Source: an uncultured Oscillospiraceae bacterium (GTDB lineage: Bacteria > Bacillota > Clostridia > Oscillospirales > Oscillospiraceae). From it: a DNA stretch of 64,000 nucleotides. Below are positions 50,523 through 58,237 of this stretch, piece after piece. The DNA is taken from assembly GCA_910578505.1 (NCBI GenBank), contig CAJTPV010000003.1, positions 1-64,000 on the forward strand, in the 5' to 3' direction. The notes below the pieces were generated by a model, which saw only the letters and a program-made list of their open reading frames with translations, had not been told where the DNA came from and made no database searches. The translations under genes and the position numbers were made by a program. Position 1 is the first letter of the stretch; every line of letters starts with the position of its first letter.

Positions 50523-53309
50523 ATGCAGGCTGATATCCACTGGCTGACTGACCCGACCGTATTCCAGGTAAACCGCCTGGACGCCCACTCCGACCATATA
50601 GGCTATGCCTCCGCCGCCGAAGCGGACAGCGGCGTCACCTCCCTGCGCCAACCGCTGGACGGGCTTTGGCGCTTTGCCTGGAGCAAGGCCCCCTCCCTGC
50701 GCCCGGCGGCATTCTGGCAGGAGGATTTTGACAGCTCCGGCTTTGGTCTGATTGAGGTCCCCGGCCATATGGAGCTGCAGGGATATGGGCGGATTCAATA
50801 TATCAACACCCTCTATCCCTGGGACGGTCACGCGGACCTCCGTCCGCCTCAGATCGATTGGGACAACAACCCTGTAGGCAGCTATATCCGTGAATTTGAC
50901 CTGGCGCCGGGACTGCGGGGCGGACGGGTCTGTATCAGCTTCCAAGGCGTGGAGCAGGCATTTTATGTCTGGCTCAACGGTCATTTTGTCGGATACAGTG
51001 AGGACACCTTCACTCCCTCGGACTTTGACCTCACCCCCTACATCCGGGACACGGGAAACCGGCTGTGCGTGGAGGTCTACAAGCGCAGCAGCGCGGCCTG
51101 GATCGAGGATCAGGACTTCTTCCGGTTCAGCGGAATCTTCCGCTCTGTGTTCCTCTACGCGAAGCCGGAATTGCACTTGTCCGACCTGTGGCTCCAGTCC
51201 GGGCTGGAGGAGGACAACCACACCGGAACCCTGTCCATACGGCTGCTGCTGGAGGGCGCGGCGTCTGGCGCGGACATCCATTGCCGCATCTCCCATCCCC
51301 GGCAGGGCGTCCTGCTGGACGGCTCTCTGGCGCTGCGCCAGGAGGGAAAATATCTCCGCAGCCAGTCTCTCCGGTTTGAAAACATCCTCCCCTGGCAGCA
51401 CGAAACGCCGGAGCTGTACGATGTAACGCTGACACTTCACACGGCAGACGGGACGGTCACAGAGGTTGTCCCTTATCGGACAGGCTTCCGCCGGTTCGAA
51501 CAAAAGGACGGCGTCATGCTGCTCAACGGAAAACGCCTGCTGCTCAACGGCGTAAACCGCCACGAGTGGAACCCGGACCGGGGCCGCGCCATCCGTCTGG
51601 AGGACATGGAGACCGCAATGGCCGTCTTCCGCCGGAACAATATCAACGCGGTCCGCACCTGCCATTACCCAAATCAGACGCTGTGGTACCATCTGTGCGA
51701 CCGGAACGGCATCTATATGATTGACGAGACGAATCTGGAGAGCCACGGGTCCTGGCAGAAGCTGGGCGCTGTAGAGCCCAGCTGGAATGTCCCCGGAAGC
51801 CTGCCGGAGTGGAAGGAATGTGTGCTGGACCGGGCGCGTTCCATGTTTGAACGGGATAAAAACCACCCCGCCGTCCTCTTCTGGTCCTGCGGAAACGAGT
51901 CCTACGCCGGGGAGGACATCCTGGCTATGGCGGACTTCTTCCGGGCGCAGGACCCCAGCCGCCTGGTACACTATGAGGGCGTGTTCCACAACCGGGCATT
52001 CAATCAAATTTCGGATGTGGAAAGCCGGATGTACGCGCCGCCGGAGGATGCGCGGGCCTATCTGGAGGGCCGTCAGGAGACCAGCGGGAAGCCCTACCTG
52101 CTGTGTGAGTATATGCACGACATGGGCAATTCCCTGGGCGGCATGGAGAGCTATATCAGGCTCTCGGAGGAATTCCCCCAATATCAGGGCGGCTTTATCT
52201 GGGATTACATGGATCAGGCGCTCTGGCGCACAAACTGTCAGGGGCGGCGTGTGCTGGGTTACGGCGGCGACTTCGGCGAGCGGCAGAGCGACTATGCGTT
52301 CAGCGGCAACGGCATCGTCTTCGCCGACGGTGCGGAAAAGCCCGCCATGCAGGAGGTACGCTACTGGTATGCCAGCCCGGAGGAACGCATGGCCCACGAT
52401 GAGGCCAACCGCCGGGCGATGGAGTCGGCAGTCCTCCCTGCCCCAGAAAGAAAGTGCTCGCTGGCGGTTATCCGCGGCGACGGTGCGCTGGGCGTGCGTG
52501 GGAAGGATTTCGAAATACTGTTTTCTTATCCGGAGGGCGGCCCGGTTTCCCTGGTCTCCAAAGGACAGGAGTGGCTGTGGCGCGCACCCCGCCCCGCCTA
52601 TTGGCGCGCTCCGACGGAGAACGATCTGGGCTGCGGCTTTGCCTGGAACAGCTCCATCTGGGCCGCGGCGGACGCATGGCAGAGATGCGACGATATTCAA
52701 ATTCTGTGTGAAAGCGAGAGCAAGGTCTGCGTCCGCTATGTCTACACCGCTCCCGCCATGCCGGGCCTGCGCACCGAGGTGAGATATACGGTGACGGATA
52801 CCGGCTGCCTGGAGACGGCGGTCCGCTACTTTGGTCAGACCGGCAGGCCCCAGCTTCCGCTTCTGGGCCTCCGCTTTGAAACGCCTGTGCCGGTGGAAAC
52901 AGTCAATTGGCTGGGACTGTCCGGGGAGACCTATCCGGACCGCAAAAAGGGCGGCGTATTCGGCTGGCACCAGGAGCGCCCCCACATCCCCGCCTACCTT
53001 GTCCCCCAGGAGTGCGGCTGCCATGCAGACACCCAGGCGGTATCCCTGCATATGGCGGACAGCGCGCAGCTGATACTGGAAATGCTGGACAAGCCCTTCT
53101 ATTTCTCCGCCCTCCCCTATACGCCCCACCAGCTGTCGCATGCGGCGCACCGGGAGGAGTTGCCGCAGCCAGTGCGCACCGTTGTGACCATATGCGGCGC
53201 TATGCGGGGCGTGGGCGGTATCGACAGCTTTGGCACCGACGTGGAAAAAGCGTACCATATCAGCGCGGAAGAGGACATTGCGTTTTCCTTCCGGTTCCGG
53301 CTGCTCTGA
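50523..53309 (+). CDS. Beta-galactosidase, GH2 family (LacZ-like)
   Basis: Hydrolyses terminal beta-galactosides in the cytoplasm; no signal peptide. The 928-residue chain follows LacZ domain order: sugar-binding jelly roll (VPGHMELQGYG, NPVGSYIREF, FQGVEQAFYVWLNG), immunoglobulin-like domain, TIM barrel (NGVNRHEWNP; acid/base Glu406 in DETNLESHG; nucleophile Glu529 in LLCEYMHDMGNS), then a large C-terminal beta-sandwich (WRAPTENDLG). It is slightly shorter than E. coli LacZ (1024). No lactose permease or regulator is adjacent. Start at ATG 50523 by spacing from AAGGAGA. Confidence 0.93.
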   Translation: MQADIHWLTDPTVFQVNRLDAHSDHIGYASAAEADSGVTSLRQPLDGLWRFAWSKAPSLRPAAFWQEDFDSSGFGLIEVPGHMELQGYGRIQYINTLYPWDGHADLRPPQIDWDNNPVGSYIREFDLAPGLRGGRVCISFQGVEQAFYVWLNGHFVGYSEDTFTPSDFDLTPYIRDTGNRLCVEVYKRSSAAWIEDQDFFRFSGIFRSVFLYAKPELHLSDLWLQSGLEEDNHTGTLSIRLLLEGAASGADIHCRISHPRQGVLLDGSLALRQEGKYLRSQSLRFENILPWQHETPELYDVTLTLHTADGTVTEVVPYRTGFRRFEQKDGVMLLNGKRLLLNGVNRHEWNPDRGRAIRLEDMETAMAVFRRNNINAVRTCHYPNQTLWYHLCDRNGIYMIDETNLESHGSWQKLGAVEPSWNVPGSLPEWKECVLDRARSMFERDKNHPAVLFWSCGNESYAGEDILAMADFFRAQDPSRLVHYEGVFHNRAFNQISDVESRMYAPPEDARAYLEGRQETSGKPYLLCEYMHDMGNSLGGMESYIRLSEEFPQYQGGFIWDYMDQALWRTNCQGRRVLGYGGDFGERQSDYAFSGNGIVFADGAEKPAMQEVRYWYASPEERMAHDEANRRAMESAVLPAPERKCSLAVIRGDGALGVRGKDFEILFSYPEGGPVSLVSKGQEWLWRAPRPAYWRAPTENDLGCGFAWNSSIWAAADAWQRCDDIQILCESESKVCVRYVYTAPAMPGLRTEVRYTVTDTGCLETAVRYFGQTGRPQLPLLGLRFETPVPVETVNWLGLSGETYPDRKKGGVFGWHQERPHIPAYLVPQECGCHADTQAVSLHMADSAQLILEMLDKPFYFSALPYTPHQLSHAAHREELPQPVRTVVTICGAMRGVGGIDSFGTDVEKAYHISAEEDIAFSFRFRLL

Positions 53310-53368
53310 GCAGCGAGCAGAAATCCAGGATTTGCATCCCATTTTATCGGGCGTTAAAGTTCTTTTTG

Positions 53369-53394
53369 ATACTTTTTCTTTCAAGAAAAAGTAT
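53369..53394. repeat. Perfect 12-bp AT hairpin between lacZ-like and Sel1 genes
   Basis: ATACTTTTTCTT (53369-53380) and AAGAAAAAGTAT (53383-53394) with a 2-base loop, followed by GACAAAAC. It could be a terminator-like hairpin or a copy of an interspersed repeat. Confidence 0.5.
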
Positions 53395-53420
53395 GACAAA
53401 ACAGATTGGCGGTGAATGCC

Positions 53421-55058
53421 TTGGGTATATTCCAAAAATGGAGGGAGCAGCGGCGGCAGGAAGCGCAGCAAAAAGCCACTTTAAAAGACATGAAGGAACG
53501 GGTCAACTCGCTCCAGAGCGCCCTCAGCACCGCGCAGAGCGCATATGCGGCCAAGCGATACCCCGAAGCGCTGGCCGCCTATGAGCAGGCGGCACAGATG
53601 GGCAGCGCTGCCGCTCAATACAGCTGTGGACTGATGTACTACAAGGGACAGGGCGCCTACGCCAACCGGGCCACCGCCCTGCAGTGGTTCCAAAAGGCCG
53701 CCCAGCAGGGCAACGCGGATGCGCTCTTTTACTGCGGCATGATGCACTATGAAGGCGACGGCATACCGGTAGACGAGGTGCGCTCCCTGTCCTGCTTTGA
53801 GCAGGCCGCGCTGCAAAACCATGTCCGCGCCATGTACTGGTGCGGCGTGCTGTATGACCGCGGGGAGACCGTCCGGAACAAGGCAAAGGCGCTGGCCTGG
53901 TACCAGCGCGCCGGAGAGCAGGGCAACCCGGAGGCCCAAATGCGGTGCGCGGTCATGCTGGACACCGGCGACGGCGTACCCCAAAACAAAATCCGAGCGC
54001 TGCACTGGTATGAGGAGGCCGCCGCGCTGGAAAACGTGGAGGCACAGTACCGGTGCGGAAAGCTGTATTCCTCCGGCGACGGCGTGCCCCAGGATGAGCA
54101 GATGGCAATCTACTGGATGGAAGCGGCCGCACAGCAGGGACATGCGGACGCCCAGTTTGACTGCGCTACGATGTACTACTTCGGCCAGGGCACACAAAAG
54201 GACCTCTCGTCCGCGCTGCAATGGTACGAAAAAGCCGCCGAGCAGGGCAACCCGGAGGCGCAGTTTGCCTGCGGCGTCATGTACTACGGCGGCGAAGGGA
54301 CCAGGCAGAACAGCACTATCGCGCTTTCCTGGTTTGAGAAAGCAGCCCGGCAGGACCACACCGGCGCGCTCTATAATTGCGGGATGCTGTACGAGGAGGG
54401 CGACGGCGCGGCAATCAATCTGAAAAAGGCCCTGCTGTACTACGAACAGGCTGCTGACCAGGGGTCAGCGGACGCGCAGTATAAGGTCGGGATGATGCAC
54501 CACGACGGCAGCGGCACATCGGTCAACTACCATGAATCCCTCTTTCGCTTCAAGCAGGCCGCCGGTCAGGAGCATCCCCAGGCGCAATATATGCTGGGTA
54601 TGGCCTACGACAAGGGACAGGGCACCCGTGTCTCCAAGTCGGACGCGCTGGAGTGGTACACGCGGGCCGCCGGACGCGGCGTAACAGAGGCCCAGTGTCG
54701 ATGCGGCACCATGTATTACAACGGCGACGGTACAGCGGTGGACTACGAGAAGGCGCTTGAGTGGATCGAACGGGCCGCAAAGGCCGGCAGTGCGGAGGGT
54801 CAGTGCATGTGCGGGATGATGTATATGAGCGGACAGGGCCATCCCGTTGACCGGAAGCGGGGCGCGTTCTGGATGGAAAAGAGCGCACAGCAGGAGCATC
54901 CTGAGGGGCAGTACCGGTACGGAATGCTTTTCGCCCTGGGACAGGGTGTGGAACCAAGCTCCGAGCAGGCCCTATACTGGCTGCGCCGCGCCGCCGCCAA
55001 CGGCAGCGTCCGTGCCAAGAGAGCGCTGGACGCGCTGCAGACAGCAGATAATCAGTAA
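53421..55058 (+). CDS. Sel1-repeat protein
   Basis: The roughly 545-residue protein is a solenoid of about 13 Sel1-like repeats of 36 residues, each with an A-x-x-x-Y/F-x-x-A-A-x-x-G-x-x-x-A-Q-x-x-C-G core (for example WYEKAAEQGNPEAQFACG). A short charged coiled-coil-like N terminus precedes them. Such proteins are adaptors for protein complexes; the partner is unknown and no signal peptide is seen. The start is uncertain: no ATG lies at the front of the frame. TTG at 53421 follows GGCGGTGA; GTG 53412 and TTG 53406 are alternatives. It is convergent with, and overlaps by 7 bases, the DUF3810 gene. Confidence 0.85.
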   Translation: MGIFQKWREQRRQEAQQKATLKDMKERVNSLQSALSTAQSAYAAKRYPEALAAYEQAAQMGSAAAQYSCGLMYYKGQGAYANRATALQWFQKAAQQGNADALFYCGMMHYEGDGIPVDEVRSLSCFEQAALQNHVRAMYWCGVLYDRGETVRNKAKALAWYQRAGEQGNPEAQMRCAVMLDTGDGVPQNKIRALHWYEEAAALENVEAQYRCGKLYSSGDGVPQDEQMAIYWMEAAAQQGHADAQFDCATMYYFGQGTQKDLSSALQWYEKAAEQGNPEAQFACGVMYYGGEGTRQNSTIALSWFEKAARQDHTGALYNCGMLYEEGDGAAINLKKALLYYEQAADQGSADAQYKVGMMHHDGSGTSVNYHESLFRFKQAAGQEHPQAQYMLGMAYDKGQGTRVSKSDALEWYTRAAGRGVTEAQCRCGTMYYNGDGTAVDYEKALEWIERAAKAGSAEGQCMCGMMYMSGQGHPVDRKRGAFWMEKSAQQEHPEGQYRYGMLFALGQGVEPSSEQALYWLRRAAANGSVRAKRALDALQTADNQ

Positions 55059-56131
55059 TAGGCCACCAGCAGGTCAACCACTGTGCCATAGCTCCGGATC
55101 CCGTCCGTCTGACCATAGGATTTTAAGGTGGTATCATAAATACGCTTGCTGACCGTGGCAGTAAGGCCCTCGAATTGGGACCAATAGGCGCTGTGATAAC
55201 GCAGATCCGCCTGTACCGTTTCCGGCAGCGAAGCGTACAGCTCCGACCAGCTATCCCGGTCCGCACGGTACAGGGCGTTGCTCAGATGGATGTAGCCCAT
55301 GAGATAACCGGAGTACTGGTAGACGCCGCTGTCTGAAGCTATAGACGCGGCAATCGCCAGAAAATTGCACTCCTGCTCCGAGGCAATCCCCCGCTGATGG
55401 GCCAGCTCGTGGGCGATGTTGGCGGGCAGCAGGCAGGCGGGACTGTCCACATTCAAGCTGGATTCCCCGGTATAGGGACTGTAGAAGCCGGTAAAATTCA
55501 TGGCGCTGAATAAGCGGGAAAAGAACATCCTTTTGGGAATGCGGTCCTCCCGGGACAGAAAAGGAAATTCCTGCGAAATATTGTCATATACGGCGGTACT
55601 GGTCCGGAAGATCTCCTCTCTGGGGACGGCAAAAACGCCGCTGCCGTCCCGCTCCACCTGCCCCTCCGTGTCCGACAGGCGCTGGGCGAACCAGCCCGTT
55701 ACCCGCTCCAGCTCCTCCACCGTCACCGGCTGGGCATAAATGCCGCTCTGTTTCTGAAAACCGTCGGCGTAGTAGTTGACGCCCCACAGCAGACAGTACA
55801 GACCATAGGCTGTCAGACCGAGGCAGGCCATGCCTGCGATACAGCCGTAAGCGGCGTTGGCCCGATGACCTTTCCGGGTGCGGATGCGGTGCAGCAGCAC
55901 AGCCGCCCAGGCCACAAGCCCCAGGATAAAAAAGACGTAGAACCATTCCACCACAGAGAACGGGAACAGATACCAGAAGCGGGCATAGCCGTCCTTCAGC
56001 AACTGCGTTGCGCCGGAAACCGCGTTCGCCGCCTCTGGACTGCTGATGCCGTACCAGTAGCAGCAAAACAGGGCCAGTACCCCAAGGGCCCAGATATGTA
56101 CCAGTCTATGCTGTTTGATGAAATTTCGCAT
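55052..56131 (-). CDS. DUF3810-family membrane zinc-peptidase-like protein
   Basis: The 359-residue protein has three N-terminal membrane segments (about 11-28, 55-80, 95-116) and a large outer domain with HELAH at 241-245 and a following glutamate in SEQE (Glu252-Glu254), a gluzincin-like metal site. This matches DUF3810, a family of unknown substrate. RBS is GGAGGAGACATC. The 3' end overlaps the converging Sel1 gene. Confidence 0.85.
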   Translation of the reverse strand: MRNFIKQHRLVHIWALGVLALFCCYWYGISSPEAANAVSGATQLLKDGYARFWYLFPFSVVEWFYVFFILGLVAWAAVLLHRIRTRKGHRANAAYGCIAGMACLGLTAYGLYCLLWGVNYYADGFQKQSGIYAQPVTVEELERVTGWFAQRLSDTEGQVERDGSGVFAVPREEIFRTSTAVYDNISQEFPFLSREDRIPKRMFFSRLFSAMNFTGFYSPYTGESSLNVDSPACLLPANIAHELAHQRGIASEQECNFLAIAASIASDSGVYQYSGYLMGYIHLSNALYRADRDSWSELYASLPETVQADLRYHSAYWSQFEGLTATVSKRIYDTTLKSYGQTDGIRSYGTVVDLLVAYY

Positions 56132-56160
56132 GATGTCTCCTCCGCATTCTCTTTTCTATC

Positions 56161-56189
56161 AGTATACCCTCTCGCCATTTTTTTGCCAA
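56161..56189 (-). promoter_or_regulatory. Promoter of DUF3810 gene
   Basis: Minus-strand TTGGCA (56189-56184), 17 bases, TATACT (56166-56161). Confidence 0.78.
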
Positions 56190-56294
56190 GAGGTTTTCTC
56201 TTCCATTTATCCGCCAGCTAGGGGACACAGTGCCTTTCCCTGAATAAGGAAGTCTATCCGGACAGAAATAGTCCATTGAAGAACAATTTTCTGG

Positions 56295-56323
56295 TTGAAA
56301 ACCGTTCCAACTTGTTGTATAAT
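56295..56323 (+). promoter_or_regulatory. Promoter of pseudouridine synthase-exonuclease unit
   Basis: TTGAAA (56295-56300), 17 bases, TATAAT (56318-56323), 30 bases before the ATG. Confidence 0.82.
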
Positions 56324-56352
56324 CTGTTTCATGTGTAGAATGGAGGCATGTT

Positions 56353-57252
56353 ATGCCGCTGCTGGAACTGGTTGTAAGCGCGGAACAGGGCGGGCGCACG
56401 GTCCGCTCCCTGCTGAAATATGAGCTGGGCCTGTCCACAACCCGGATCAACCGGCTCAAACGGACGGATACCGGCCTGACCGCCAATGGGCGCCGCGTCT
56501 TTACCAACGCCGTCCTCCGGGCCGGGGACCGCCTGACGGTGGACCTGACCGCGGCGGAACGGCCCACTGCCGCCCGCCCGGTCCCTATGCCGCTGGATAT
56601 TGTCTATGAGGACAGCCATCTGCTGATTCTGAACAAACCCGCCCCGCTGGCAGTCATTCCCTCCTCCCTGTCTCCCGGTGAGCCGACTTTAGCAAGCGGG
56701 CTGGCCTCCTATTTGGGCGAGAGCTTTTCCTTCCACCCTGTCAACCGCCTGGACCGCGGAACCACGGGCCTGATGGTTGTGGCAAAGAGCGGGTTCATCC
56801 ATGACCGGCTCCGCCGTGCGCTCCATGGCTGCGGATTTTTCCGGCAGTACCAGGCCATCTGCGCCGGTACGCCCCAGCCGCCATCCGGCGCTGTGGAGCT
56901 GCCAATCGGACGGGCCTCTGGCTCCGCCATCCGGCGTCAGGTTCGCCCGGACGGACAGTCGGCCTATACGGACTACCGCGTCCTGTCCGCAGGCGGCGGG
57001 TTTTCTTTGGTAGAGCTGACCCCCCGCACGGGCCGTACCCATCAGCTCCGGGTACACATGGCCGCGCTGGGGTGCCCTCTGGCCGGGGACTGGCTCTATG
57101 GTATGGAGACCCCCGGTCTGATCGCCCGCCCGGCCCTCCATGCCGCCCGTCTGGAGCTGACCCACCCCGTCACCGGGGAGCCGCTCTCTTTTACCGCGCC
57201 TCTGCCAGAGGATATGACTACAGTACTGGAGCGTTATGTATGTCCGAGCTGA
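56353..57252 (+). CDS. RluA-family pseudouridine synthase
   Basis: Isomerises uridine to pseudouridine in rRNA or tRNA. The 299-residue protein has an N-terminal S4-like part (about 15-65), the catalytic HPVNRLDRGTTGL (Asp134), and the conserved ELTPRTGRTHQLRVHMAALG and P-L-x-G-D segments. The specific RNA target is not clear from sequence; the RluD/RluC-like group is closest. TGGAGGCATGTT is the ribosome site. Its end overlaps the exonuclease gene by 13 bases. Confidence 0.93.
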   Translation: MPLLELVVSAEQGGRTVRSLLKYELGLSTTRINRLKRTDTGLTANGRRVFTNAVLRAGDRLTVDLTAAERPTAARPVPMPLDIVYEDSHLLILNKPAPLAVIPSSLSPGEPTLASGLASYLGESFSFHPVNRLDRGTTGLMVVAKSGFIHDRLRRALHGCGFFRQYQAICAGTPQPPSGAVELPIGRASGSAIRRQVRPDGQSAYTDYRVLSAGGGFSLVELTPRTGRTHQLRVHMAALGCPLAGDWLYGMETPGLIARPALHAARLELTHPVTGEPLSFTAPLPEDMTTVLERYVCPS

Positions 57253-58199
57253 TTTTTCTGGATCTGGAGTGGAATACCGCTTTTTGTTATAACCGCAAGG
57301 GGGAGCGCGTCCCCTTCCATGAGCTGCTGGAAATTGCCGCCATCAAGGTGGAGCAGGACACCGGCGCGATGTTGGATTCCTTCCACAGCTATATCCGACC
57401 GAAGGCCAGCCGAAAAATCGGATTCCACACCTATGACGTCCTGCCCTACTCGCCCGAGGAGCTGGACGGACTGCTTTCCGACGCCCCCTGTTTTCTGGAC
57501 CTGGGCCCTGATTTCCTGCACTGGTGCGGGCCAAGCCCGGTTTTCATCGAGTGGGGCAACAACGATGTGGAGGTTCTGCTGAGTAATTTTAAATTCCACA
57601 ACCTCTCCTTTGACACCGGCTGGAAATGCGAGTATTTCGACCTGCAATACATTTACCAGAAGCTGTGTACCGGGGACCTGGGCTGTCAGCCATCCCTGGA
57701 AAAGGCCGTGACGGATTTGGAGCTGGACACGGACCTGGATTTTCACAGCGCGTGGAACGACACCTACTATACGATCATGGTTTATCAGACTATGATGGAC
57801 CGCTGCGCGGAATTTTCCCTTTTCCGCCGCCCCCCGAAGCACAAGGGGCCTGTCCCCCTTTGGGAGCTGAATCTCGGTATTTTCGATGGACGCTGGACCT
57901 GCAAGAGCCATCAGGCTGTGCTCAACATCCTCTGCCCCACCTGCGGACAACCCCTGAACAGCAGCCGCTGGATTCGCACCACTCCCACGGAACATGTCCT
58001 TCGCTGCTACTGCCCGGAGCACGGGCGGCTGTACTTCGCGCTCACGGTGGAGGAGGAACTGGACCACCGGTGGCATGCACAGCTGGCCTGCTATAAAGAT
58101 GCCGGTCAGATTGCGGAGCGGTATCACAAGACGTGTCACAGGCTAAAAATGCGCAATAAGCGGCGGGAGAGAAGTAATTGTTCCCAATCAACAGCATGA
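57240..58199 (+). CDS. DEDD-family 3'-5' exonuclease with C-terminal zinc-ribbon-like region
   Basis: The 319-residue protein starts MSELIFLDLEWNTAF, with the exonuclease motif I carboxylates D8 and E10. Later come a WGNNDVEVL motif II region (about 102-110) and D-x-x-F-H-S-A-W-N-D near 176-184 as motif III. The last 80 residues hold paired cysteines (CPTCGQPL and CYCPEHG) like a zinc ribbon, an unusual addition. It is probably an RNA or DNA trimming nuclease. It overlaps the pseudouridine synthase gene, so the two are made together. Confidence 0.85.
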   Translation: MSELIFLDLEWNTAFCYNRKGERVPFHELLEIAAIKVEQDTGAMLDSFHSYIRPKASRKIGFHTYDVLPYSPEELDGLLSDAPCFLDLGPDFLHWCGPSPVFIEWGNNDVEVLLSNFKFHNLSFDTGWKCEYFDLQYIYQKLCTGDLGCQPSLEKAVTDLELDTDLDFHSAWNDTYYTIMVYQTMMDRCAEFSLFRRPPKHKGPVPLWELNLGIFDGRWTCKSHQAVLNILCPTCGQPLNSSRWIRTTPTEHVLRCYCPEHGRLYFALTVEEELDHRWHAQLACYKDAGQIAERYHKTCHRLKMRNKRRERSNCSQSTA

Positions 58200-58202
58200 C
58201 GG

Positions 58203-58228
58203 CAGGGCCATCCAAAAGGACGGCCCTG
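58203..58228. terminator. Convergent terminator between exonuclease and M56 genes
   Basis: CAGGGCCaTCC (58203-58213) pairs with GGAcGGCCCTG (58218-58228) around AAAA, followed by CTGTTTGTTT on the plus strand; it lies between converging genes. Confidence 0.8.
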
Positions 58229-58237
58229 CTGTTTGTT

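Noticed and set aside
50451..53471. About 1000-codon minus-strand frame opposite the beta-galactosidase gene
   Set aside because: Shadow of the GH2 gene; it also covers two real promoters and has no homologous-looking segment.
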